61,015 nt of DNA from Desulfallas sp. Bu1-1 (GCF_015594625.1 NZ_JADNRQ010000019.1:1-61015), one strand, 5' to 3'; shown: positions 35,510 through 45,038, numbered from the stretch's first letter. Notes: a model not told the origin generated them from the sequence alone. Translations and numbers: made by a program.

Positions 35510-36438
35510 ACCAGGAAATCCTGGTGGCCATACTGGCTACCGCCGTAACCGCGGGAACACCGATTTTATACGCGGCGCTGGGTGAGATCCTGGCGGAACG
35601 CGCCGGCGTACTGAACCTTGGCGTAGAGGGCATGATGCTGGCGGGAGCGGTCAGTGGTTTTATCTTTGCGACAAAAACTTCCAGCCCCTGGACCGGCCTG
35701 CTGATTGCGATGCTGGCCGGTGGACTGCTTGCCGCCATTCACGCGTTTTTAACCGTAACTTTAAAGGCCAACCAGGTTGTCAGCGGGCTTGCCCTGACCA
35801 TGTTTGGAACGGGGCTGAGCGGGTATATAGGCAAATCATATGTGGGGATGCCTCTGCCGGTTCCTTTTCACAAAGTCTCTGTACCCGTGCTGAGTGACAT
35901 ACCGTTTATCGGCCCGGTTTTGTTCAACCACGATCCCATGGTTTACTTGAGCTACATCCTGGTGCCTGTGCTCTGGTTCTTCATCTTCCGTACCCGGTCC
36001 GGCCTCCACCTGCGGGCCGTGGGTGAAAACCCGGCGGCGGCTGACTCCATGGGTATAAATGTTTTTTTAACCAGGTACATCTATGTTATCATTGGCGGCA
36101 TGCTGGCGGGGATGGGCGGCGCCTACCTGTCATTGCATTACGTGCCCAGCTGGATGGAGAATATAACCGCTGGCAGGGGATGGATAGCGGTGGCACTGGT
36201 AATTTTCGCCACCTGGAACCCGGTTAACGCCCTTTGGGGATCATACTTTTTCGGCGGTATTGACGCCCTCGGTTTTCGATTGCAGACCATGAACGTAACC
36301 ATATCCCCACATTTTTTAAAGATGCTGCCTTATCTTTTTACGGTTGTGGTGCTCGTTTTGGTTACAAAACGCAACATGCTCAACCGCATCGGTTCCCCGC
36401 GGGCCCTGGGCTTACCTTATGACCGGGAAGAAAGATGA
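35506..36438 (+). CDS. Nucleoside ABC transporter permease 2
   Basis: 310 residues with about eight membrane helices. AERAGVLNLGVEGMMLAGA and the coupling loop AVGENPAAADSMGIN are family signatures. Second half of the channel. xpt follows after 15 bases. Confidence 0.9.
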   Translation: MNQEILVAILATAVTAGTPILYAALGEILAERAGVLNLGVEGMMLAGAVSGFIFATKTSSPWTGLLIAMLAGGLLAAIHAFLTVTLKANQVVSGLALTMFGTGLSGYIGKSYVGMPLPVPFHKVSVPVLSDIPFIGPVLFNHDPMVYLSYILVPVLWFFIFRTRSGLHLRAVGENPAAADSMGINVFLTRYIYVIIGGMLAGMGGAYLSLHYVPSWMENITAGRGWIAVALVIFATWNPVNALWGSYFFGGIDALGFRLQTMNVTISPHFLKMLPYLFTVVVLVLVTKRNMLNRIGSPRALGLPYDREER

Positions 36439-36453
36439 GAAGGGTGTGACAAC

Positions 36454-37026
36454 ATGCGTAAACTAAAAGAAAAAATCCTTGCGGAAGGCCGGGTTCTGTC
36501 CGATAGCGTATTAAAGGTCGATTCATTCTTAAACCACCAGGTTGATCCGGAATTTGCCCTGGAACTGGGCAGGGAAATAGCCGGGCGTTTTGCGGGATCA
36601 AGCGTAACAAAAGTATTAACCGTTGAGGCTTCCGGCATCGCCGTGGCGCTAACCACCGGGCTGGCGCTGCAAGTGCCGGTTGTTTTTGCCAAGAAAAAAA
36701 AGGCCGCCACCCAGGATCCTGGCTCGTATTGCAGCCACATTTTTTCATTTACCAAGCAGGAAGCGGTAGATATTTACGTCAATAAAAGCTTCATCCACAG
36801 CGGTGACCGCGTTTTAATTGTGGACGATTTTTTGGCCCAGGGTGAAGCCCTCAGGGGTATGGTGGAAATAGTCCGGCAGGCCGGCGCCACTCTAGTGGGA
36901 GTTGGGATAGTAATCGAAAAAGTGTTCCAAGGTGGCGGCCAGGCGTTGAGAGAAATGGGTGTACGCATCGAATCGCTTGCTCCCATCGCGTCCCTTGCCG
37001 GCGGTGTGGTCAAATTCGCCGAATAA
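36454..37026 (+). CDS. xpt: Xanthine phosphoribosyltransferase
   Basis: 190 residues. It converts xanthine and PRPP to XMP. The N-terminus KLKEKILAEGRVLSDSVLKV and the PRPP loop VLIVDDFLAQGEAL are characteristic. Its place at the end of the importer operon suggests the imported compound is a purine base or nucleoside. No purine riboswitch was seen upstream of the operon. ATG start; own terminator follows. Confidence 0.94.
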   Translation: MRKLKEKILAEGRVLSDSVLKVDSFLNHQVDPEFALELGREIAGRFAGSSVTKVLTVEASGIAVALTTGLALQVPVVFAKKKKAATQDPGSYCSHIFSFTKQEAVDIYVNKSFIHSGDRVLIVDDFLAQGEALRGMVEIVRQAGATLVGVGIVIEKVFQGGGQALREMGVRIESLAPIASLAGGVVKFAE

Positions 37027-37048
37027 ACACCCGAAAAGGGTGTTTTTT
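37025..37048 (+). terminator. Terminator of the purine importer-xpt operon
   Basis: AACACCC pairs with GGGTGTT around GAAAA, followed by TTTTG; it starts at the xpt stop codon. Confidence 0.85.
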
Positions 37049-37232
37049 GTTTGGTGACATGGAAAAATATTATCAACATTATTTATCAAGGCACCCCAAA
37101 TCAAAGGATGATGGAGGAATGCCGGTGACCACTATTAATATACCGGGTCCATCACTGGTTATATTGTGCGGACCCGCCGGTTGCGGTAAGTCTACTTTTG
37201 TTCACGTCAAGGTTAATTTGAAAAAAGAATAA
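37047..37232 (+). pseudogene. Truncated P-loop (polynucleotide-kinase-like) gene
   Basis: A short frame whose better start is the ATG at 37119 behind GATGGAGG. It gives 37 residues with a clean Walker A: SLVILCGPAGCGKSTF. That opening (strand, GPxGCGKST) is typical of AAA/polynucleotide-kinase-like domains such as bacterial Pnkp, but the protein then stops after a few unrelated residues. I read it as the 5' stump of a deleted kinase gene. Confidence 0.5.
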
Positions 37233-37331
37233 AATTCAAAAAAATACTTTTAAATCAGCATGTATGCGTATTGAAAACACTAAAAAAATATTTTATTATA
37301 AGTGAAAACTTTCACTACAGGGGGAAATCTT

Positions 37332-37769
37332 ATGTATAAAAAAATTCTGGTTCCACTTGACGGTTCCCACCGGTCCATGGCGGCGGCGACGCACGCAGTA
37401 CAAATCGCTTCCAAGTTGAATTCAAAAATAACTTTTTTCCACGTCGTCCCCAACATAACTCCGTACGGGAGCAAATCCGGCGAACACCCAGGCGCGGCAT
37501 TTAAGGCTATTTCAAGGGAATTTGAAGCCATGGGTGAAAGTATACTTAATGACGCCGAAAATGAATTCAAGGAAGCAAACGTCACTATAGAAAAAAAACT
37601 GGCCTGGGGCAAACCGGAACAAGAAATTTGCGATGAAGCCAAAGTGGGACAATACGATCTGATCATAATCGGCAGCCGCGGCCTGGGTGAGATCAAAGGC
37701 TACCTTATGGGCAGCGTAAGCAACAGGGTCAGCAGGCACGCCCCTTGCCCGGTGCTTATAGTCAGATAA
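37332..37769 (+). CDS. Universal stress protein (UspA family)
   Basis: 145 residues. KKILVPLDGSHRS opens the fold and IIGSRGLGEIKGYLMGSVSNRV gives the ATP-binding G-x2-G-x9-G-[ST] signature, followed by HAPCPVLIV. ATG at 37332 is chosen because GGGGGAAA lies just upstream; an earlier GTG would include that site. Role in stress survival is general to the family. Confidence 0.92.
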   Translation: MYKKILVPLDGSHRSMAAATHAVQIASKLNSKITFFHVVPNITPYGSKSGEHPGAAFKAISREFEAMGESILNDAENEFKEANVTIEKKLAWGKPEQEICDEAKVGQYDLIIIGSRGLGEIKGYLMGSVSNRVSRHAPCPVLIVR

Positions 37770-37830
37770 CCATTTAAAAGTTGTTTTTTGCGCTGAAATA
37801 TAATAAAATATGATCGAATTGTTTCCGTTT

Positions 37831-37860
37831 TTCGGCCGTACGCGGGCGGCCGGAATTTTT
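37831..37860 (+). terminator. Hairpin terminator between uspA-like gene and purL
   Basis: CGGCCG-TACGCGGG-CGGCCG followed by GAATTTTTG and a further T run. It could end the stress-protein transcript or act as an attenuator for purL. Confidence 0.55.
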
Positions 37861-37892
37861 GTTTTTTCCAGCAAAAAACCGGGGGTGGATCA

Positions 37893-40730
37893 ATGGCTGT
37901 ACATGAAGTACGCGTAACCAACCTGCCTCATCTTGAAGATACCAGAGGCAAAAATTTGCTATATGAAATTAAAACCGCATTGCATATTTACAGTATCAGC
38001 AAAATTGTTACGGCCAAGGTATACCGGTTTGAGGGTATTTCCCTTCAGGATGTCGATTTTCTAGCCCGTCATTTGCTGTGTGAAGAAGTATTCCAACACT
38101 ATACGATTAATCAACCCATCATCGTTGATGCCGATAGAGTTGTTGAGGTGGCCTACAAGCCGGGAGTGATGAACCCGGAGGTCGGTTCAATTATGAAGGC
38201 CGCCGAGGATTTGGGCGTAAACGGGCTGATTGCCGCGGATTCCAGCCATGAATATGGTTTTTACGGCACCATTACGGAAAAAGAAATTGGGCTTGTTTTA
38301 TCCAGGTTACTGGTCAACGAAACAGTGGAGCGAGTGGTTCCGGAAAAACCGGACACGCTGGTGATCCACGGTACGCCCGGCGTTACGGAGACTATTCCTA
38401 TCAGGTCCATGAACGATGATGCCTTGATGGATTTGAGCCGGGACAAACTGTTTCTTAATCTCCAGGAGATGCACGCCATCAAAAATTACTTCACTGAACT
38501 GGGTCGCGATCCCACCGACTGTGAAATAGAAACCCTCGCCCAGACCTGGTCCGAGCACTGCGTGCATAAGACTTTCAAATCGACCCTGGTTGTGGACGGG
38601 TCGCTCAAAAAACCTCTACTGAAAAGGTTGCAGGAAGCCACTTTCAATGCGCGCCATCCACTGGTTTTGTCGGCTTTTGAAGATAATTCCGGCGTGATTG
38701 CGTTTTATGACGGCCTGGCGTTGTGCGGCAAGGTGGAAACTCATAATTCTCCATCCGCCATTGAACCGTATGGCGGGGCGATGACCGGCAGTGGCGGAGT
38801 TTTCCGGGACATTATGGGAACCGGCAAAGGGGCTAAAGTAATCGCTTCTACGGACATGTTTTGTTTTGCCCCCCCGGATCTTCCCGCGGAAGAAGTGCCG
38901 CCGGGATGCCTGCACCCGCACTACCTGTTACGCCGGGTGGTCGCCGGGGTCCGGGATTACGGGAACCGCATGGGCATACCCACCAACAACGGTTCCGTGC
39001 ATTTCCACCGGGATTTCAGGGCCAAGCCCACAATAATTGTTGGCGCATACGGTATCATGCCCGCCGGGGATGCCCGGAAGGGGCAGCCCCAATGCGGCGA
39101 CATCGCCGTGGTCGTGGGCGGGAGAACAGGCAGGGACGGCATTCACGGTGCTACGTTTTCCAGCGGTGAAATGACCCATCGCACCATTGATGTTAACGCC
39201 AGTGCGGTGCAAATCGGTCATGCCATCGAGGAAAAACGTTTAAGCGACGCGCTGCTGAGAGCCCGGGACGAAAAGCTGATCAGGGCCGTTACGGATTGCG
39301 GGGCTGGCGGTTTCGCCTCGGCTTTCGGTGAAATGGGGCAAAAAACAGGGGTTAAAATCCACCTGGAGCGCGTACCCCTTAAATACCCGGGTCTGGCACC
39401 GTGGGAAATCTGGCTTTCCGAAAGCCAGGAAAGAATGGCCCTGGCAGTGGCGCCGGAGCACCTGGAGCGGCTGCTCGCCATTTGCCATGAACATAACGTG
39501 GAGGCCACGGCCGTCGGCGAGTTCACCGACACCGGCAAGCTCGAAGTGTATTACGAAAACGAGTGCGTCTGCGAACTGGAGATGAACTTTCTTCACCACG
39601 GCATTCCCGGGCGAACAATGATCGCCGTGCCCGCGCGGCGCCCGGGCGAAGTTAAAGAACCTGATCTTCCCGGTGATTGGACGGAAGTGTGCGCTAAAAT
39701 CATGGGGGACCTGAACGTTTGTTCCAAGGAACCCATCGTGCGCATGTATGATCACGGGGTTCAAGCCGGCAACGCATTGCCCCCCTTTGGCGGAGTTTCC
39801 GGCGGAGCGCCCAATGACGCCGTGGTGCTGGCCCCCGTACTTGGTAAAAAATACGGCGCAGTGATTTCACACGGGATGAACCCCGTGCTTAACACAATCG
39901 ATCCCTACGCCGGCACCATCTGGGCCGCCACCGAAGCCGTGGCCAACGCGGTAGCCGCGGGGGCTAATCCGGCAGACCTGGTTTTAATCGACAATTTTAT
40001 CTGGCCTTACCCGGATGAAGAATCATTGTACGACTTGGATCAGGCCGTCGACGCCTGTACTGATTTTGTACGGGCAACGGGGATGCCCTTCATTTCCGGC
40101 AAGGACAGCCTGAGCAGCACTTACCGTTCCAAAGATGGTTCCGTCATCAAGATACCGCCCGTGGTATGCATATCCTGTTTCGGTCGCGTGGAAGACGTAA
40201 CCGCCACGGTATCCACTGATTTTAAACGTACGGGCAGTCCAATCATCCTGGTGGGCAAGCGCGACGTCAACCGGATGGGCGGGTCAACTTATTTCAACAT
40301 TACGGGCTCATACACGCCCGGTGTTCCGCTGGTTGATTTGTCGGTATTGCCTGAAACGCTGAAAGCAATTTACCGGGCCTGCCGAAACGGCGCGGCGCTC
40401 GCCTGCCACGACGTCAGCGAGGGCGGATTACTGGCGGCACTGGCGGAAATGTGTTTCGGCGGCGATACGGGAGTTGACGTTGTCATACCGGAAGGCTGCC
40501 GTCCGGACTACTTCCTTTTCAATGAAACGGCGGGGTGTTTCCTGGTGGAACTGGACGACCGGGTCGATGCCGGTGAATTGTTCGGCGGTATTCCATACCT
40601 TACCCTGGGGCAAACCACTAACACAAAGGTTATTTCTGTAAGCCAGGGCGGTAAAAAGCTATTTGAATTGCCCCTGGAAAAATTATTGTACGCCTGGCAG
40701 AAGCCCATGAAGGAGGTGTTCGGCGGTTGA
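37893..40730 (+). CDS. purL: Phosphoribosylformylglycinamidine synthase, PurS-PurL fusion
   Basis: 945 residues, longer than the ~740-residue small PurL and shorter than the ~1300-residue large form. The first ~200 residues look PurS-like plus a linker (LHIYSISKIVTAKVYRFEG). The PurL core has AQTWSEHCVHKTFKS, KVETHNSPSAIEPYGGAMTGSGG and ATEAVANAVAAGANP. It makes FGAM in purine synthesis using ammonia from PurQ, which follows with a four-base overlap. ATG start with GGGGGTGG upstream. PurS being fused to PurL explains why no separate purS is seen. Confidence 0.93.
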   Translation: MAVHEVRVTNLPHLEDTRGKNLLYEIKTALHIYSISKIVTAKVYRFEGISLQDVDFLARHLLCEEVFQHYTINQPIIVDADRVVEVAYKPGVMNPEVGSIMKAAEDLGVNGLIAADSSHEYGFYGTITEKEIGLVLSRLLVNETVERVVPEKPDTLVIHGTPGVTETIPIRSMNDDALMDLSRDKLFLNLQEMHAIKNYFTELGRDPTDCEIETLAQTWSEHCVHKTFKSTLVVDGSLKKPLLKRLQEATFNARHPLVLSAFEDNSGVIAFYDGLALCGKVETHNSPSAIEPYGGAMTGSGGVFRDIMGTGKGAKVIASTDMFCFAPPDLPAEEVPPGCLHPHYLLRRVVAGVRDYGNRMGIPTNNGSVHFHRDFRAKPTIIVGAYGIMPAGDARKGQPQCGDIAVVVGGRTGRDGIHGATFSSGEMTHRTIDVNASAVQIGHAIEEKRLSDALLRARDEKLIRAVTDCGAGGFASAFGEMGQKTGVKIHLERVPLKYPGLAPWEIWLSESQERMALAVAPEHLERLLAICHEHNVEATAVGEFTDTGKLEVYYENECVCELEMNFLHHGIPGRTMIAVPARRPGEVKEPDLPGDWTEVCAKIMGDLNVCSKEPIVRMYDHGVQAGNALPPFGGVSGGAPNDAVVLAPVLGKKYGAVISHGMNPVLNTIDPYAGTIWAATEAVANAVAAGANPADLVLIDNFIWPYPDEESLYDLDQAVDACTDFVRATGMPFISGKDSLSSTYRSKDGSVIKIPPVVCISCFGRVEDVTATVSTDFKRTGSPIILVGKRDVNRMGGSTYFNITGSYTPGVPLVDLSVLPETLKAIYRACRNGAALACHDVSEGGLLAALAEMCFGGDTGVDVVIPEGCRPDYFLFNETAGCFLVELDDRVDAGELFGGIPYLTLGQTTNTKVISVSQGGKKLFELPLEKLLYAWQKPMKEVFGG

Positions 40731-41509
40731 AACCACGTGTTTGCATCCTGAGAACAGACGGCACCAACTGTGATGCAGAAACCTTTTACGCCTTCGAAAA
40801 GGCGGGCGGGGAATGTGCGCTTGTGCACGTCAACCAGTTAAGGGACGGCGCGGAAAAACTTTCCCGCTACCAGATCTTGGCTATACCGGGCGGTTTCTCG
40901 TACGGAGACGATGTTCACTCGGGAAAAATTTTATCCGTCGAATTGACCTCGTTTTTAAAAGAGCAATTGCTTGAATTTGTCGACCAGGGCAAGCCGGTGA
41001 TCGGCATTTGTAACGGTTTCCAGGTCCTGGTGCGCACCGGATTGCTGCCCTGGGGCGAGCCGGGCAGCATCCGGGTCACCCTGATGCAAAATGACAGCGG
41101 GCGCTTCGAATGCCGCTGGGTTAATTTACGGGTGGAAAAAACCAATTGCATATTCACCCGCGGCATGGAGGGCGCCATTGTGCAGTACCAGGTTGCGCAC
41201 GGTGAAGGCAAGTTTTATACCGACGAAAAGACCTTGCAGGACATGGAACAGGCGGGGCTGGTGGTATTCAGGTACGCGGACCCGGCCACCGGGGAGCGGA
41301 CACAGACTTACCCCCATAACCCGAACGGATCACTGCATGCCATTGCCGGCATCTGCGACCGGTCCGGTAGAGTGCTGGGCCTGATGCCGCATCCCGAGCG
41401 GTTTGTGGAAACCCACCATCATCCCAACTGGCGCAGGTCTTATATTGCCGAGCCGCACGGCGTGCCACTTTTCCGCAATGCCGTCGCATACGTCATAAAA
41501 AATTTATAA
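40727..41509 (+). CDS. purQ: Phosphoribosylformylglycinamidine synthase, glutaminase subunit
   Basis: 260 residues. Class I glutamine amidotransferase supplying ammonia to PurL. The nucleophile is in GICNGFQVL (about residue 96), the catalytic His-Glu pair in LMPHPERF. VCILRTDGTNCDAETFYAFE and AIPGGFSYGDDVHSGKI are conserved. TTG start overlapping the purL stop. Other purine genes are not in the window. Confidence 0.94.
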   Translation: MKPRVCILRTDGTNCDAETFYAFEKAGGECALVHVNQLRDGAEKLSRYQILAIPGGFSYGDDVHSGKILSVELTSFLKEQLLEFVDQGKPVIGICNGFQVLVRTGLLPWGEPGSIRVTLMQNDSGRFECRWVNLRVEKTNCIFTRGMEGAIVQYQVAHGEGKFYTDEKTLQDMEQAGLVVFRYADPATGERTQTYPHNPNGSLHAIAGICDRSGRVLGLMPHPERFVETHHHPNWRRSYIAEPHGVPLFRNAVAYVIKNL

Positions 41510-41520
41510 AGTAATTTAAA

Positions 41521-41760
41521 TGTAAAAACACCACAGCAGCAGGCGATCCGGTGGTTTTCTGGAGCGAACTGAGCACTGGGTGCGGTGCTTAGCCCGTCAT
41601 AGCCCCAGAGCTTGACCCTGAAAGGGCGTAAAGTATTGCTCTGGCAGGGTTTTGTAAGCGTTAACAAGCAGTAATTTTAACCATTACGAAGATAATTGCG
41701 AAGAGAGCGGAAGAAACCACCGGATCGCCAGATACAAGTACCGGTTTTTGCAGCGAAATC
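41521..41760. repeat. Structured dispersed repeat, copy 1
   Basis: A non-coding unit of about 240 bases, repeated at 58493-58730. Its ends are short inverted repeats (TGTAAAAACACC against GGTTTTTGCAG). Just inside, GGCGATCCGGTGGTTT at 41542-41557 pairs perfectly with AAACCACCGGATCGCC at 41714-41729, enclosing smaller hairpins. The outer thirds are strongly conserved between copies (for example TAGCCCGTCATA), the middle is not. It fills the gap between purQ and the acetyltransferase gene. It could be a MITE or a mobile-element RNA such as a HEARO/omega RNA; I cannot tell which. Confidence 0.75.
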
Positions 41761-41867
41761 AAAAGTTAAATTAAGAATGGTGGAAACCGCCGAAGCACCT
41801 CCCACGTAACGAGCACCGGTGACAGATCACCGACGACAGACCACCAATAAAAGGCAGGTAGATAAGA

Positions 41868-42326
41868 TTGCTTTTTCGGAAAGCCAAAATATCGGATATC
41901 GAAACTATCCACAAATTTATCAATTATTTCGCGGAAAAAGACCTGATGCTCGCACGTTCCCGCTCGTCGCTCTACGAATCCGTTAGAGAATTCACCGTGG
42001 CTGAACTGGACGGGAAGATCGTGGGAGCAGGTTCGTTGCACGTTCTGTGGGAGGACCTGGCCGAAATCCGGTCCCTGGCCGTGGATGAGCGCTACCAGAA
42101 ACAGGGTATTGGGCGCGGGCTGGTTAAGGCATTTTTGGCTGAAGCCGTCAACCTGGAGATAGCAAGGGTGTTCGCCCTGACCTACCAGGCGCCTTTTTTT
42201 ATCAAGTGCGGTTTTAACATCATCCCCAAGGAAGACCTCCCGCAAAAGGTATGGAAAGAGTGTATCAATTGCCCTAAATTTCCGCAATGCGACGAGGTTG
42301 CAGTGATTAAGGAACTCGATTTATAA
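41868..42326 (+). CDS. GNAT acetyltransferase, short ArgA-like
   Basis: 152 residues. The acetyl-CoA site is AEIRSLAVDERYQKQGIGRGL, and the C-terminal KVWKECINCPKFPQCDEVAVI with its three cysteines matches the short N-acetylglutamate synthases found in Clostridia and Actinobacteria. It probably acetylates glutamate for arginine synthesis. The start at 41868 (TTG) follows AGGTAGATAAGA. No arginine genes are adjacent, so the substrate is inferred from family likeness. Confidence 0.8.
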   Translation: MLFRKAKISDIETIHKFINYFAEKDLMLARSRSSLYESVREFTVAELDGKIVGAGSLHVLWEDLAEIRSLAVDERYQKQGIGRGLVKAFLAEAVNLEIARVFALTYQAPFFIKCGFNIIPKEDLPQKVWKECINCPKFPQCDEVAVIKELDL

Positions 42327-42414
42327 ATAGTAATTCATTTGCGTTTAATGTTGCATATCCCAGGGCATACCCGGTGATATTAAGTAGGATCAATTGAGCA
42401 TAGGAGGAAAGAAT

Positions 42415-43167
42415 ATGCCTCAACCGGTTATGCCCCGCTGCTGGAGGGTGGAAACCAAGCCCCATAAATTCTGCCCGGGTTGCGGCCATGGTTTGATTCT
42501 CAAGGCATTGGGTGAAGTGATTGATGAACTGGGTATCCAGGATCGCACCGTGTTTGGATGTGATATCGGATGCTCGCTGCTCTCATGGGACTTCTTTAAC
42601 CTGGACAGCGTGCAGACCCACCACGGCCGTACCACCCCGGTAATGGTGGGTATTAAACGGGCCAACCCCCGGTTACTGGCCATTGCCTACATGGGCGACG
42701 GGGGAGGGTATGCCATCGGCTCCCAGCATCTTGTCAATGCCGCCGCCCGCAACGAAAATATTACCGTATTGCTGGCCAACAACACCGTTTATGCCATGAC
42801 GGGCGGCCAGATGGCTCCGACCACCATGCCGGAACAGAAAACCGAAACCACCCCTTACGGCAGGGACCCCGCGCTGACCGGACCTCCGATGCAGGGGCCG
42901 GAAATGGTGGCCGCCATAACAAACGAGGGCGCTTATGTGGCGCGGGGTACCATTGCCAACCTCAGGCAACTCAAAGGTTATATCAAAAAAGCGCTACAAA
43001 ACCAAATGGCCGGAGGGGGTTTTTCCTTTGTGGAGGCGTTGTCCTCCTGCCCCACCAACTGGCGCACCAATGCCGAGGAAACGTGGCGTTTCGTTGAGCA
43101 GGACATGGTGAAACATTTTCAAGTGGGGGAAATCAAAACACCCGCCGTGAAAGAAAAGGCGGGCTAA
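42415..43167 (+). CDS. 2-oxoacid:acceptor oxidoreductase, thiamine-diphosphate (beta) subunit
   Basis: 250 residues. KFCPGCGHGLILKALGE at the start, CDIGCSLLSWDFF, and the TPP-binding stretch AIAYMGDGGGYAIG...NITVLLANNTVYAMTGGQ are the beta-subunit signatures of 2-oxoacid (ketoisovalerate/2-oxoglutarate-type) ferredoxin oxidoreductases. It binds TPP and one [4Fe-4S] cluster. ATG at 42415 with AGGAGGAAAG upstream. The alpha and gamma subunits, normally adjacent, are not present in this window. It converges on the NuoF gene with a four-base overlap of stops. Confidence 0.9.
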   Translation: MPQPVMPRCWRVETKPHKFCPGCGHGLILKALGEVIDELGIQDRTVFGCDIGCSLLSWDFFNLDSVQTHHGRTTPVMVGIKRANPRLLAIAYMGDGGGYAIGSQHLVNAAARNENITVLLANNTVYAMTGGQMAPTTMPEQKTETTPYGRDPALTGPPMQGPEMVAAITNEGAYVARGTIANLRQLKGYIKKALQNQMAGGGFSFVEALSSCPTNWRTNAEETWRFVEQDMVKHFQVGEIKTPAVKEKAG

Positions 43168-45038
43168 CCGGTGTAAATAGCTTCTTTGGGACACCGGGCC
43201 AGGCACGCTCCACACTTCAAACACTTCTGCCGGTCGATAAAATATGGCCGGCCTTTTTGCTCACCCCGGATGGCATTGACGGTGCAAGCTTTCGCACAAA
43301 TACCGCAGGAAACACATTTTTCCTCGTCAATAGCATAGTCCAGCAAGGCCCGGCACACTCCCGCCGGGCATTTCTTATCCCTGATGTGTGCAATATATTC
43401 GTCCCGGAAGTAACGCAATGTCGACAGTACCGGGTTGGGCGCCGCCATGCCCAGGCCGCAGAGAGAAGCATCTTTGATTTCCTCACCCAACTCCTCCAGG
43501 GTTTCCAGATCCTCCATCGTTCCTTCACCTTTGGTAATCCGCTCCAGTATTTCCAGCATGCGTTTGGTACCCACCCGGCATGGCGTGCATTGCCCGCAGG
43601 ATTCATCCTGGCTGAAGTGCAGGTAAAATCGAGCAATATCCACCATGCAATCCGTCTCGTCCATAACAATCAGGCCGCCCGACCCCATCATGGACCCTTT
43701 CTCTTTCAGCGATTCATAATCAATGGGTGTATCGATGTGTTCCACGGGTATGCACCCGCCCGACGGTCCCCCCGTTTGTACCGCTTTAAATTCCCTGTTC
43801 TCCGGAATCCCGCCGCCGATATCAAAAACGATGGTGCGTATACTGGTGCCCATGGGCACTTCAATCAACCCGGTATTATTTACCTTTCCGGCCAGGGAGA
43901 ACACCTTTGTTCCTTTGCTTCCTTCCGTTCCCATGGAAGCAAACCAATCAGCCCCGTAGCGTAAAATAAGGGGGATATTGGCAAAGGTTTCCACGTTGTT
44001 CAGCAAGGTCGGTTTGCCCCACAGGCCGCATTCGGCGGGGTAGGGTGGACGGGGGCGCGGCTCACCACGCCGCCCCATGGCGGAGCGCAGCAGGGCGGTT
44101 TCTTCTCCGCACACAAAGGCGCCGGCCCCTAGGCGCAAGTCGATATCAAAATGAAAATCCGTACCGAAAATATTGCGGCCCAGCAATCCATTGTCCCTGG
44201 CCTCATCAATGGCGATTTCCAACCTGTCCACGGCGATGGGGTATTCGGCCCGCACGTAAATATAGCCCCTTTGCGCACCAATACAATACCCCGCTATGGT
44301 CATGGCCTCCAGCACGCTGTGCGGGTCGCCTTCCAGAATGCTCCGGTCCATGAATGCGCCGGGGTCTCCCTCGTCGGCATTACATACCACATATTTGACA
44401 TCACCCCTGGCGGCGGCCGCAATAGCCCATTTTCTGCCGACCGGAAAACCGCCGCCGCCGCGCCCCCTGAGCCCGGATGCGCTAATAATGTCGATAACCT
44501 CGCCCGGTTGTTTATTAACAAGTACATCAGCCAGGGCAAAATAACCGTCCATGGCAATGTACTCACCAATATCTTCCGGGTTGATCAGGCCGCAATTCCT
44601 TAACACCACCCGGTTTTGCGCCCGAAAAAAGTTGATATCCGACCTGCGATAGGCCACCCCGTGTGATCGTTCATCTTGGTACAACAGCCTTTCAACCACG
44701 TTTCCGTTAATAAAATGGCTTTCGATCAGTTCATCCACATCTTCTTTTTCCACGAGGCAATAAAAAATTTCACCGGGGTGGACCATGACAATGGGGCCCA
44801 TTTTGCAAAAACCGAAACAGCCTGTTTTAAACACCTTGACTCTGTGTTGCAGATCCCTGGATTTAAGCTGTTTAACCATTTCCTCGATTAAAGCCCGGCT
44901 TTCGGAAGAAGTACATCCTGTTCCGGTACATACCAGAACATGCAAGGTATCATTACTGCCAACGTTTCCCGTGCGCAACCTAATGTCCGGCAGGCGACTG
45001 TTCTTGATATGTTCCAGGTCTCTCAGAGATTTGATCAC
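43164..45038 (-). CDS. NuoF-like NAD(P)H/ferredoxin flavoprotein subunit (HydB/HndC type)
   Basis: 624 residues in three parts. An N-terminal thioredoxin-like [2Fe-2S] domain (CTGTGCTSS...TGCFGFCKMGP, about 33-95) leads to the NuoF core with the FMN/NADH loop GLRGRGGGGFPVGRKW and the [4Fe-4S] motif ESCGQCTPCRVGTKRM. The C-terminal part is a two-cluster ferredoxin (CVSCGICAKACTV, CLKCGACLARCP). Such subunits bifurcate electrons between NADH and ferredoxin in complexes with a hydrogenase or formate dehydrogenase. It overlaps the NuoE gene by 59 bases. The catalytic third subunit is not next to it. Confidence 0.92.
   Translation of the reverse strand: MIKSLRDLEHIKNSRLPDIRLRTGNVGSNDTLHVLVCTGTGCTSSESRALIEEMVKQLKSRDLQHRVKVFKTGCFGFCKMGPIVMVHPGEIFYCLVEKEDVDELIESHFINGNVVERLLYQDERSHGVAYRRSDINFFRAQNRVVLRNCGLINPEDIGEYIAMDGYFALADVLVNKQPGEVIDIISASGLRGRGGGGFPVGRKWAIAAAARGDVKYVVCNADEGDPGAFMDRSILEGDPHSVLEAMTIAGYCIGAQRGYIYVRAEYPIAVDRLEIAIDEARDNGLLGRNIFGTDFHFDIDLRLGAGAFVCGEETALLRSAMGRRGEPRPRPPYPAECGLWGKPTLLNNVETFANIPLILRYGADWFASMGTEGSKGTKVFSLAGKVNNTGLIEVPMGTSIRTIVFDIGGGIPENREFKAVQTGGPSGGCIPVEHIDTPIDYESLKEKGSMMGSGGLIVMDETDCMVDIARFYLHFSQDESCGQCTPCRVGTKRMLEILERITKGEGTMEDLETLEELGEEIKDASLCGLGMAAPNPVLSTLRYFRDEYIAHIRDKKCPAGVCRALLDYAIDEEKCVSCGICAKACTVNAIRGEQKGRPYFIDRQKCLKCGACLARCPKEAIYTG

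Noticed and set aside
37770-37892. PurR box or guanine riboswitch before purL
   Set aside because: Only a hairpin with a T run is visible; no PurBox pair or aptamer core was found.
41521-41760. CRISPR array
   Set aside because: The repeat is a single 240-base unit with no direct repeat/spacer periodicity, and no cas genes occur in the window.
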